A stretch of 45,251 bases of DNA, taken from assembly GCA_902615995.1 (NCBI GenBank), contig CACMRF010000009.1, positions 1-45,251 of the forward strand, in the 5' to 3' direction. Positions 17,377-25,103 of the stretch are shown piece by piece; positions within the stretch are counted from its first letter, which is position 1; every line of letters starts with the position of its first letter. The stretch is from an uncultured SAR116 cluster alpha proteobacterium (GTDB taxonomy: Bacteria; Pseudomonadota; Alphaproteobacteria; Puniceispirillales; Marisalimonadaceae). The translations under genes and the position numbers were made by a program. The notes beneath the pieces are model-generated. The model did no database searches. It saw only the letters and a list, made by a program, of their open reading frames with translations, and was not told the origin of the DNA.

Positions 17377-19107
17377 TTATTTATTTTCATTTTGATTTTT
17401 CTTTTCAAGTGCGGCACCTAAGATGTCACCTAAGCTAGCTCCACTATCTGAAGAGCCAAATTCAGCCATTGCCTGTTTTTCTTCTTCAATTTCTCTTGCT
17501 TTTATTGACACGTTAACTGATCTTTGTTTTTTATCAATTTTAATAACTGTAGCATCAACTTTATCCCCAACTCCAAATCTATCAGTTCTTTGCTCTTTTC
17601 TGTCACGTGAGAGGTCAGATTTTTTTATGTTGCCATTAATATTATCACCAATAGAGACCTCAATATTATTATCAGAAATTTTATTGATTAAACATGTTAC
17701 AGTGTCACCTAGTTTAATATTTTCTAATTCAGATGTAAATTTATCTTCTGTTAATTGTTTAATACCTAGTGAGACTTTTTCATTTTTTACATTTATATCT
17801 AAAATTTTAGTTTTTAAAATGGTTCCCTGTTTAAAGCTCTTAATGAGTTCATCTCCATTCCCATCCCAACTAATATCAGATAAATGAACTAATCCATCAA
17901 TTTCACCTTTAAGACCAACAAATATTCCAAAATCTGTAACATTTTTTATCTCGCCCTCAATCTCTTGATTTACTTTAAATTCTTTATTGAAAGCTTCCCA
18001 AGGATTATCTACACATTGTTTAATTCCTAAAGAAATTCTTCGTTTATCTTCTTCAATCTCAAGAACCATTACCTCAATTTTTTCTGATGATGATAACAAA
18101 TGATTTGGATGAACATTTTTTTTGGTCCAGCTCATCTCTGATACGTGAACTAAACCCTCTATTCCATCTTCTAGTTCAACAAAAGAGCCATAGTCTGTAA
18201 TATTTGTAACTACACCTGAAATTTTTGATCCGATAGGAAACCTCTCATGAATATTTTGCCAAGGATCTTCATTTAATTGTTTAATACCAAGTGATATTCG
18301 TTTTGTTTCATCATTAAATTTAATTACTTTTACTTTAACATTATCACCTAGCTTTAAAGCTTCTGAAGGATGATTAATTCTTCTCCAAGAAATGTCAGTA
18401 ACATGTAACAATCCGTCAACACCGCCAAGATCAACAAATGCACCATAATCTGTGATATTTTTTACGATTCCTTCTAGAGTTTGACCTTCTTGAATGTTTG
18501 AAACTATCTCAGATCTTGCCTCAGCTCTATTTTCTTCTAAAACAGCTCTTCTTGAAATAACAATATTACCTCTTTTTTTGTCCATTTTAAGAATTTGAAA
18601 CTTTTGGGGGATGTTCATAATTGAATGAAAATCTTTAATTGGTTTTATATCAACCTGACTTCCAGGTAAAAATGCGGTTGCTCCGTCTATATCTACAGTA
18701 AATCCACCTTTTACCCTTCCAAGAATTACCCCAGTTACAATTTTCTCTTCTTTATGAAATTTTTCTAATTCAACCCAAGCTTCTTCTCTTCTAGCTTTTT
18801 CTCTACTAAGAATGGTATTGCCGTTTGAGTCCTCTAGTCTTTCAATATAAACTTCAACAGAATCACCAATTTGAATTTTTTCTGTCTTTTCTTCATTTCC
18901 AAATTCTCTTTTTAAAATTCTGCCTTCTGATTTTAGACCAATGTCAACAATAATAGCTTCTTTTTCGACTGAGATGACCTTTCCCTCAACTACAGATCCT
19001 TCAAGATTATTGATTTTTTCAAAACTTTTTTCAAATAAGTCAGAAAATGTCTCTGTTTTAGATTTAGGTTTTTCTTCAGTTGATAATTCAGTCAAAATAT
19101 ACTCCAT
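17377..19107 (-). CDS. rpsA: 30S ribosomal protein S1
   Basis: This 576-aa protein contains six S1 OB-fold repeats, spaced about 85 residues apart. The first two are divergent and bind the ribosome. Repeats 3-5 have the clear pattern ITDYGAFVDLGGVDGLLHVTD and its copies (ITDYGSFVELEDGIEGLVHVSE, VTDFGIFVGLKGEIDGLVHLSD), which bind mRNA. The sixth is more divergent (NNIEVSIGDNINGNIK). S1 helps initiation on structured or weak leaders, relevant here because several genes lack strong ribosome sites. Start is the ATG at 19107. It lies between cmk (60-nt gap) and ihfB, the usual order. Confidence 0.97.
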   Translation of the reverse strand: MEYILTELSTEEKPKSKTETFSDLFEKSFEKINNLEGSVVEGKVISVEKEAIIVDIGLKSEGRILKREFGNEEKTEKIQIGDSVEVYIERLEDSNGNTILSREKARREEAWVELEKFHKEEKIVTGVILGRVKGGFTVDIDGATAFLPGSQVDIKPIKDFHSIMNIPQKFQILKMDKKRGNIVISRRAVLEENRAEARSEIVSNIQEGQTLEGIVKNITDYGAFVDLGGVDGLLHVTDISWRRINHPSEALKLGDNVKVKVIKFNDETKRISLGIKQLNEDPWQNIHERFPIGSKISGVVTNITDYGSFVELEDGIEGLVHVSEMSWTKKNVHPNHLLSSSEKIEVMVLEIEEDKRRISLGIKQCVDNPWEAFNKEFKVNQEIEGEIKNVTDFGIFVGLKGEIDGLVHLSDISWDGNGDELIKSFKQGTILKTKILDINVKNEKVSLGIKQLTEDKFTSELENIKLGDTVTCLINKISDNNIEVSIGDNINGNIKKSDLSRDRKEQRTDRFGVGDKVDATVIKIDKKQRSVNVSIKAREIEEEKQAMAEFGSSDSGASLGDILGAALEKKNQNENK

Positions 19108-19167
19108 TATGTTTAGTTATTGATTTGTATAGTTTATTTTTAAAAAAAAACAATGAATCTTTTAAAT

Positions 19168-19815
19168 TTATTTATTTTTTTTTATATAATAAAGAGCTTT
19201 TTTTAATACTTGGTGAGAATTTAAGAATTCTGTGTTTATCAAAATAGAGTCTTCTGATAAAGTTAAAGGAGAGTTTTTCCTTGATTTATCACTTATATCT
19301 CTTTTTTCTAAATCAAGTAAAATATTTTTTAACTCAATTGATTTATTAGTTGAGTAAAATTGTTTAAATCTTCTTTTAGCTCTTATTTCAATTGGAGCAT
19401 CTATGTAAAACTTAAAATCTGCATTGGGTAAAATTTCAGTTCCAATATCTCTACCATCTAAGATACATCCACCCTTTTTTTTTATCATATTTTCTACAAA
19501 TTCAATTTGAATTATTTTTAGTTTCTTTCTAACAAAATCTAGTTTTCCTATCCTAGATGCAAAATTGCCATATAAATCTAGTTTTAAAGTATCTGGTTCT
19601 AAATTATTCAGATCAAAATCGTTTAAAATGCTCTTTAAAATAGAATTGTCAATAGTGTTTTGTGTAGATATGAATTTTGATGATTTAATATACATAAAAG
19701 CTAATTTTCTATACAAAAGTCCAGTATCTAAACGTGGTAATTTTAATTCTTTGGATAAGTTGTCGCTTAATGTTCCTTTTCCCGAAGCAGCTGTGCCATC
19801 TATAGCGATTCTCAT
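19168..19815 (-). CDS. cmk: Cytidylate kinase
   Basis: The 215-aa protein starts MRIAIDGTAASGKGTL with the P-loop, then LPRLDTGLLYR, the NMP-binding insert, CILDGRDIGTEILPNADFKFYIDA, and the lid RAKRRFKQF. It phosphorylates CMP and dCMP with ATP. It lies 10 nt after aroA and is followed by rpsA, the conserved aroA-cmk-rpsA order. The 60-nt gap to rpsA is AT-rich with poly-T and poly-A tracts but has no clear hairpin. Confidence 0.95.
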   Translation of the reverse strand: MRIAIDGTAASGKGTLSDNLSKELKLPRLDTGLLYRKLAFMYIKSSKFISTQNTIDNSILKSILNDFDLNNLEPDTLKLDLYGNFASRIGKLDFVRKKLKIIQIEFVENMIKKKGGCILDGRDIGTEILPNADFKFYIDAPIEIRAKRRFKQFYSTNKSIELKNILLDLEKRDISDKSRKNSPLTLSEDSILINTEFLNSHQVLKKALYYIKKNK

Positions 19816-19825
19816 TAAATACTCA

Positions 19826-21145
19826 TTATTTATTTAAGTTAGCACCTAAAGACTTCATAATGTTATAAAAACTTGGAAATGAAGAATTAATTGTTTCAGC
19901 ATTTTTAACTTTAATACCATTTTCCATTAATAGACCAAGACATAAAAAAGACATAGCAATTCTATGATCGAATTTAGAATCAATTAAAATTTCTTTTCCT
20001 GGATCTACTTTTTTATTTCCTATAATTGATATAGAATTTGATGTTGACCTAACAGAAAAACCACATTTATTTAAATTTTGAACCATTTCTTTAATTCTGT
20101 CAGATTCTTTATTTTTCAAATCTTGAATACCTGTCATAATTGTCTCACCTTCTGCAAAACAAGCAACTATACAAAATATAGGGAATTCATCAATCATACT
20201 AGGTACCCTTTTTTCTGGTACAACTACACCTTTCAGTTTACTGTATCTAACTTGAACATCACCAACTAATTCACCAGATTTATTATTTTTATTTATGAAT
20301 TTTATAGCTCCTCCCATCTCTTTAATTGTTTCATAAAAACCTGTTCTCAAAAAATTTAAACAAACATTTTTTATTTTTATTTCACTATCTGGAATGATCA
20401 ATGCTACAGCTGAAGGAAATGCCGCACTTGAGGGATCATTAGGAATATTCAAATGTTTACCTTTTAAATATGGTAAACCTTTAAGTTCTATTTTATTTGT
20501 ACCATCATTAAGAGATTTTGAATTAATTTCAGCGCCCATATAATGTAACATTTTTTCTGTATGATCACGAGACTTAACTTTTTCTGAATAAGAGGTATTA
20601 CCAGTTGAAGTTAATCCATTTAAAAGTATACACGATTTAACTTGAGCTGAAGAAAGTGAGGAGCTATATTTAATAGGAATAGGTATTTTATTACCCTTAA
20701 TTGTTATCGGAAGTTTATTATTATTAGATAAAATTTCTGCACCACTTTGTTTTAATGGGATTAAAACTCTTTTCATTGGTCTGGTTTTTAATGATTCATC
20801 ACCAGTGAAAGAAGCAGTAATATCACATCCAGAAACTAAACCCATCAATAATCTTACGCCAGTGCCAGAATTGCCTAAATTTAAAACTTTATCTGGACTT
20901 CGAAGACTTCCAAGTCCATTTCCATGCACTTCCCATGAGTTCTTAATTTTTTTTATATTTACTCCAAGTTCACTTAGCGCATTTAATGTTGCTAATACAT
21001 CTTCACTTTCTAACAAATTTTCAATTGTTGTTTTACCAACTGCACATGCTCCGAGTATTAATGCTCTATGAGAAATAGATTTATCACCAGGGACAAAAAT
21101 TTCACCACTAAGTTTTTTTGATTTAATAGAAATTATAGAAACCAT
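19826..21145 (-). CDS. aroA: 3-phosphoshikimate 1-carboxyvinyltransferase (EPSP synthase)
   Basis: The 439-aa protein shows GDKSISHRALILGA, LGNSGTGVRLLMGL, the SLKTRPMKRVL segment, SSAQVKSCILL, and the C-terminal DHRIAMSFL. It adds phosphoenolpyruvate to shikimate 3-phosphate in the shikimate pathway, feeding chorismate to the trp genes further down the same run. It is the first gene of the nine-gene minus-strand series and probably has its own promoter in the gap shared with the FYDLN gene. Start is the ATG at 21145. Confidence 0.96.
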   Translation of the reverse strand: MVSIISIKSKKLSGEIFVPGDKSISHRALILGACAVGKTTIENLLESEDVLATLNALSELGVNIKKIKNSWEVHGNGLGSLRSPDKVLNLGNSGTGVRLLMGLVSGCDITASFTGDESLKTRPMKRVLIPLKQSGAEILSNNNKLPITIKGNKIPIPIKYSSSLSSAQVKSCILLNGLTSTGNTSYSEKVKSRDHTEKMLHYMGAEINSKSLNDGTNKIELKGLPYLKGKHLNIPNDPSSAAFPSAVALIIPDSEIKIKNVCLNFLRTGFYETIKEMGGAIKFINKNNKSGELVGDVQVRYSKLKGVVVPEKRVPSMIDEFPIFCIVACFAEGETIMTGIQDLKNKESDRIKEMVQNLNKCGFSVRSTSNSISIIGNKKVDPGKEILIDSKFDHRIAMSFLCLGLLMENGIKVKNAETINSSFPSFYNIMKSLGANLNK

Positions 21146-21247
21146 TTGATTTTTATTTTTAAAGCGTTAAAGAATAAAAATCAAAAGCTATTTTGACTTA
21201 TTTTATTATAGTATACTAGCCTGTTTAAATAAAATGGAGATTAAAAC
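21146..21247. promoter_or_regulatory. Divergent promoter region, aroA / FYDLN gene
   Basis: This 102-bp gap separates two genes read outward, so it must hold both promoters. For the plus-strand gene there is a TATACT at 21212-21217 and a TTGACT at 21193-21198, but their 13-nt spacing is short for sigma-70. For aroA a reverse TTGATT with a TAAAAA 17 nt on is a weak match. The exact boxes are uncertain; the GGAG ribosome site of the plus-strand gene (21236-21239) is clear. Confidence 0.4.
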
Positions 21248-21673
21248 ATGTCTAAGCCAGAATGGGGTATTAAAAGAGTTTGTCCATCATGTAGTATTAA
21301 ATATTATGATTTTAATAAAAACCCAATAATTTGTCCTAAATGTGAATTTGAGTTTGATCCAGATTTGTTGTTAAAAAGTAGGAAAGGAAGAAGCATAGCA
21401 ACCAAAACTGAAATTAATGAAGTTTCAAGTGATGTGAAAAAAGAAGAAGAAACTTTAGAGGATGATATTAATTCAATAGAAAATGATGAAGATATTTTAG
21501 AAATTGATGATGAAACAGATATTCAAGATAATGATATTGATAACAATATAGATAAAAAAATTAATACTGACGATGATAGTATTGAAATAATAGAGGATGG
21601 TTTAGAAGATAAGGATAATTTTTCAATAGAAATTGACGATGAAGATGACAACAGCATTGAAGACCAAAAATAA
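21248..21673 (+). CDS. FYDLN-type acidic protein (TIGR02300 family)
   Basis: The N-terminal 45 residues hold a zinc ribbon (CPSC at the front, CPKC at the back) with the family motif in the form KYYDFNKNP, where relatives read RFYDLNR.P. The remaining 95 residues are very rich in Asp and Glu (for example DDETDIQDNDIDNN), with no fixed structure expected. TIGR02300 proteins occur almost only in alphaproteobacteria and have no assigned function; the acidic tail suggests binding to basic proteins or nucleic-acid mimicry. It sits directly upstream of tRNA-Ala, a common placement next to aroA. Confidence 0.88.
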   Translation: MSKPEWGIKRVCPSCSIKYYDFNKNPIICPKCEFEFDPDLLLKSRKGRSIATKTEINEVSSDVKKEEETLEDDINSIENDEDILEIDDETDIQDNDIDNNIDKKINTDDDSIEIIEDGLEDKDNFSIEIDDEDDNSIEDQK

Positions 21674-21679
21674 AACAAT

Positions 21680-21755
21680 GGGGCTATAGCTCAGCTGGGA
21701 GAGCGCTACACTGGCAGTGTAGAGGTCAGGGGTTCGATCCCCCTTAGCTCCACCA
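21680..21755 (+). tRNA. tRNA-Ala (GGC anticodon)
   Basis: The 76-nt gene has a seven-pair acceptor stem (GGGGCTA with TAGCTCC, one G-T pair), a D arm with AGCTCAGCTGGGAGAGC, an anticodon stem CTACA/TGTAG around loop CTGGCAG, a T arm with GGTTCGATCC, and an encoded CCA. The anticodon is GGC, reading GCC and GCU alanine codons. It begins 6 nt after the FYDLN gene and is probably processed from the same transcript. Confidence 0.97.
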
Positions 21756-21886
21756 AAATAAGTTTGCTACTTAACTTAAGTGTTATGTTTAATTGTTATT
21801 AGATTGATTTATATTTACCCCCTAACAAAACTTGAGATAAATCATAAATAGTAGTTAAATTATTTTTAATTATTTATAGTTGTCTT

Positions 21887-22822
21887 ATGAAAAAAGTTTT
21901 GTTTTATCAAAAAGATACTCCTGAAAATCAAATTGAGTTATGGGATATTAAGTTAAAAAAATGGCATAAAAATTTTAAGTTAGTCCATTTAGATGATCCT
22001 GAAGCATCTGAAGCAATAATAGCCTTACTATGGAAAGCACCTATGAAAAAAATCTCTAAACTTAAAAATATAGAAGCAATTATATCTTTAGGACAGGGAG
22101 TTGATCACATCATCAATGACATTAATTTTAATAAAAATATTTCTGTTTATAGAATAGTTGATCCTTATATGGCAAAATCAATGAGTCATTGGGTTATCTT
22201 ATCAATATTAAATTATGTTAGAGATTATGAAGGTTATAGAAAACAACAAATTAATAAAATTTACAAATCAAGAAATTGTTTAGATTTTAAAAACATTAAG
22301 ATAGGTATTTATGGGTTAGGAGAAATTGGGAAAGTGGTTGCTAAAGATTTAGACTCTCTTGGTTTTAATGTTTTAGGTTGGAGTAAGGCAAAAAAGAATT
22401 TTAAGTTTATAAAAAGCTATTGTTCCCAGATAGGTTTTAATCATATGATTGAAAATTGTGATATACATGTGTGTTTATTACCTCTCACCATAGACACAAA
22501 GAGAATATTTAATAAAGATGTTTTTTTGAAAATGAAAGAAGGAGTATGCTTTATAAATGCTGGAAGAGGTGAACATATTGTTGAAAAAGATTTAATTTCT
22601 TTTTGTGGAAATAAAATTAAATTAGCAGTTTTAGATGTTTTTGGAGTTGAACCATTGCCAAAGACACATCCTTTTTGGGAAAATAAAAATATTGTAATTT
22701 GGCCTCATGTATCTGCTGAGACAAATATTGAAACAGCAGCTAAACAAATAGCAGAGGCTATAAAATTAATTCATTCTGGTAAAATGCCAGAAAACAAAAT
22801 TGACCTTAATTTAGGTTACTAA
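21887..22822 (+). CDS. GhrA-like 2-hydroxyacid dehydrogenase (glyoxylate/hydroxypyruvate reductase type)
   Basis: This 311-aa D-isomer 2-hydroxyacid dehydrogenase has the Rossmann motif IYGLGEIGKVVA, the NAD(P) region, CLLPLTIDTKRIF, the catalytic Arg in FINAGRGEHIVE, the Glu in DVFGVEPLPKTHPFW and the His in IWPHVSAET. The PLPKTHPFW and WPHVSAET wording is that of the GhrA branch, which reduces glyoxylate and hydroxypyruvate with NADPH. It is the first of three genes on this strand (next gap 19 nt), beginning 131 nt after tRNA-Ala. The real substrate may be another 2-keto acid. Confidence 0.85.
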   Translation: MKKVLFYQKDTPENQIELWDIKLKKWHKNFKLVHLDDPEASEAIIALLWKAPMKKISKLKNIEAIISLGQGVDHIINDINFNKNISVYRIVDPYMAKSMSHWVILSILNYVRDYEGYRKQQINKIYKSRNCLDFKNIKIGIYGLGEIGKVVAKDLDSLGFNVLGWSKAKKNFKFIKSYCSQIGFNHMIENCDIHVCLLPLTIDTKRIFNKDVFLKMKEGVCFINAGRGEHIVEKDLISFCGNKIKLAVLDVFGVEPLPKTHPFWENKNIVIWPHVSAETNIETAAKQIAEAIKLIHSGKMPENKIDLNLGY

Positions 22823-22841
22823 CATTTTAAGGAATAATTTA

Positions 22842-23603
22842 ATGATTCAGAATCTTAAAAAGAAATTTTTAAATAGAGAGCAAATAAGAGGTGCAATGAT
22901 ATTTGATTTTTTTTCTCCAGGTATTCCATATGTGATTAAGAATTCAGGGTGTGAATTTGTAATTTATGATATGGAACATGGAGGACTTACTCTTGATAAA
23001 TTTAAAGAATTATCTTTAATATCTAAAGGAATAGGCCTAAACCCTATGATTAGAATTCCTGAAATTAGTTATAACTACATAGCTAGATCTTTGGATTTAG
23101 GTGCAAATGGGATTATGATACCAATGGTAAAAAACCAAAAAGAGGCATTGAAAATTGTAAAATATTCTAAATATCCACCATTAGGAAACCGTGGTGCTGG
23201 ATTTGGTTTTGCGCATAACGAATATAAAAAAGAAAACCCTATTTATGTAATGGAAGATGCAAATAAAACACTTATTAATATCATTCAAATAGAAAATGAA
23301 AGAGGTCTCGAGAATGTAGAAGAAATTGCAAAAATTAATGATGTAGATTGTTTATGGGTTGGTCATTTTGATCTAAGCAATTTTTTAGGAGTTCCCGGTC
23401 AATTTGATTCTAAATTATATCTTGATGCAATTAATAGAATTGTTAAAGCAGGTAGTAAATATAAAAAATCTTTAGGGATAATGGTATCAACGAGACATGA
23501 GATGGATTTTTATTTTGATTTAGGATTTAATGTAATAGCTGTTGGTACAGAAATGAGTCTCTTAATGGATAAAATCTCAAATTTATTAAAAAATAAAGGC
23601 TAA
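22842..23603 (+). CDS. HpcH/HpaI family class II aldolase
   Basis: The 253-aa protein has the HpcH/HpaI pattern: FVIYDMEHGGLTLD, the substrate Arg in NPMIRIPE, LDLGANGIMIPMV, GNRGAGFG, the metal-binding Glu in IIQIENERGLEN and the metal-binding Asp in WVGHFDLSNFLGVPGQ. Relatives (HpaI, GarL, RhmA) reversibly cleave 4-hydroxy-2-oxo acids to pyruvate plus an aldehyde, using a divalent metal. The exact substrate is not readable. Its place between two 2-hydroxyacid dehydrogenases (19 nt before, 4 nt after) suggests it makes or consumes a keto acid that they reduce. Confidence 0.88.
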   Translation: MIQNLKKKFLNREQIRGAMIFDFFSPGIPYVIKNSGCEFVIYDMEHGGLTLDKFKELSLISKGIGLNPMIRIPEISYNYIARSLDLGANGIMIPMVKNQKEALKIVKYSKYPPLGNRGAGFGFAHNEYKKENPIYVMEDANKTLINIIQIENERGLENVEEIAKINDVDCLWVGHFDLSNFLGVPGQFDSKLYLDAINRIVKAGSKYKKSLGIMVSTRHEMDFYFDLGFNVIAVGTEMSLLMDKISNLLKNKG

Positions 23604-23607
23604 GTTA

Positions 23608-24585
23608 ATGCAATTTACTCTAGGTATTACAGGAGACTTGTTAACAAATGAAGGTAATCCATGTTTTGGATTACAACCATTAGAAGCTCTTTACAAAGAA
23701 AAAAAAATACTTATTGAATGGATGGATCCTGGTATTCAAATTTTATCCGAAAAAGAAACCACAAAATATGATGCAATATTATTAAACTCACCAAGATTAA
23801 CTAAGGAAAGTATTAATCCAAAAAACAATAAAGTTAAAATAGTTGCGAGATTTGGTGTTGGTTATGATTCTGTAGATTTAGATGTTTTAAAAAAAAATAA
23901 AATTATACTTACTAATACACCTAAAGCTGTTAGAAGGCCAGTAGCTGTTGCTTCTTTAACTATGATTTTATCTTTATCTGGAAAACTTATCATTAAAGAC
24001 AATTTAGTTAGAAAGGGGCGTTGGAATGAACGAACAAATTATATGGGGGTAGGGTTAATAAATAAAACCCTTGGTATAGTTGGTTTTGGTGGAATTGGAA
24101 GAGAGTTTGTTAAGATATCAAAAGGACTTTTTAAAAATATTATATGTTATGATCCTTTTGTTGGTAAAGAGGAGATGAAAAATCTACAGGTAGAAAAAGT
24201 AGATTTTAATAAAATAGCTAATTCAAGTGATTTTTTAGTTATTTTATGTGATTTAAATGAAAAAACTAGAGGTATGATAGATAGTACTTTTTTAAATAAA
24301 ATGAAAAGTAGCTCTTATTTAATTAATTTGTCAAGAGGACCTGTAGTTGATGAGAATCATTTGATAACCTCATTAAAACAGAATAAAATCGCAGGTGCTG
24401 GATTAGATGTCATGACAAATGAACCAATAGAAGAAAATAATGAACTTCTTGATTTGAAAAATACAATATTGACACCTCATTCTTTATGTTGGACTGATGA
24501 GTGTTTTGACTCTATAGCTACAGAAGCAATTGCTTCAATTTTAAATTATTTTAAAAATAAGAAAATTATAAATAGAGTAGTTTAG
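23608..24585 (+). CDS. D-isomer 2-hydroxyacid dehydrogenase (second type)
   Basis: This 325-aa enzyme differs from the GhrA-like one upstream. It has VARFGVGYDSVDL, TNTPKAVRRPVAVASL, the Rossmann IVGFGGIGREFV, the catalytic Arg in LSRGPVVDE, the Glu in NEPIEENNELL and the His in TPHSLCWTDE. It resembles the SerA/phosphoglycerate dehydrogenase-like and hydroxypyruvate-reductase-like members without an ACT domain. The catalytic Arg-Glu-His set is complete. It is the last gene of the cassette; its stop is interleaved with the stop of convergent ptsN. Its substrate is unknown. Confidence 0.85.
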   Translation: MQFTLGITGDLLTNEGNPCFGLQPLEALYKEKKILIEWMDPGIQILSEKETTKYDAILLNSPRLTKESINPKNNKVKIVARFGVGYDSVDLDVLKKNKIILTNTPKAVRRPVAVASLTMILSLSGKLIIKDNLVRKGRWNERTNYMGVGLINKTLGIVGFGGIGREFVKISKGLFKNIICYDPFVGKEEMKNLQVEKVDFNKIANSSDFLVILCDLNEKTRGMIDSTFLNKMKSSSYLINLSRGPVVDENHLITSLKQNKIAGAGLDVMTNEPIEENNELLDLKNTILTPHSLCWTDECFDSIATEAIASILNYFKNKKIINRVV

Positions 24586-25049
24586 GCAGCTTTGTTGTTT
24601 AAATGTTGTGAGATTATAGCAAAAGCACTTTCTTCTGATTTACAACCTCTTAATTTGTCAGTAATTTCGGTATTTCTAAGGAGTCTAGATATTTGAGCAA
24701 GTATTTGAAGATTTTCAGGTTTACTAACTTCAGGTAATAATAGAAATACAATGAGATCTACAGGATTATTATCTAAAGCATCAAAATCAAGTTCATTGGA
24801 TAATATCGCAACTATACAACATGGTTTTATTATTTGGTCGTTTTGGACATGTGGAATTGCAATACCGTTTCCTATAGTAGTTGAGCCAATTTTTTCTCTT
24901 TTAATCAGATTATTAAGCAATAAGTTTTTATCAATATTATATTTTTCAAAAGCTTCACTACAAATTTTATCAAACACCATTTTTTTACTAGTAGGATCTT
25001 TTATGAATAGAAATGCATCTGGGTTTAATAGTTTTTTTAGGTTTAACAT
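24582..25049 (-). CDS. ptsN: PTS IIA-like nitrogen regulatory protein (EIIA-Ntr)
   Basis: The 155-aa EIIA domain has the phospho-acceptor His in GNGIAIPHVQND and the family segments LIKREKIGSTTIG, VDLIVFLLLPE and LQILAQISRLLRN. EIIA-Ntr receives phosphate from NPr and PtsP and acts by protein contacts, for instance on potassium transport, stringent response or kinases. Alphaproteobacteria usually carry rpoN and hpf between lptB and ptsN; neither is here, and lptB stops 55 nt upstream of the ATG. Neither HPr nor PtsP is encoded in this window. Confidence 0.92.
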   Translation of the reverse strand: MLNLKKLLNPDAFLFIKDPTSKKMVFDKICSEAFEKYNIDKNLLLNNLIKREKIGSTTIGNGIAIPHVQNDQIIKPCCIVAILSNELDFDALDNNPVDLIVFLLLPEVSKPENLQILAQISRLLRNTEITDKLRGCKSEESAFAIISQHLNNKAA

Positions 25050-25063
25050 AAAATTACTCGCTA

Positions 25064-25095
25064 TGTATACCTAACTAAGCTTATTATTTTGTCAA
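25064..25095 (-). promoter_or_regulatory. Candidate ptsN promoter
   Basis: Read on the minus strand, a perfect TTGACA (25095-25090) is followed after 20 nt by TATACA (25069-25064), in the gap between lptB and ptsN. Both boxes look good but the spacing is about 3 nt longer than ideal. It would give a transcript starting close to the ptsN ATG at 25049. Confidence 0.35.
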
Positions 25096-25103
25096 GTCAT
25101 AAT

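Noticed and set aside
21769-21781. Palindrome ACTTAA-C-TTAAGT after tRNA-Ala as a terminator or attachment site
   Set aside because: The central loop is one base, the usable stem is only about four A-T-rich pairs, there is no T-tract after it, and no matching repeat was seen at the far end of the cassette.
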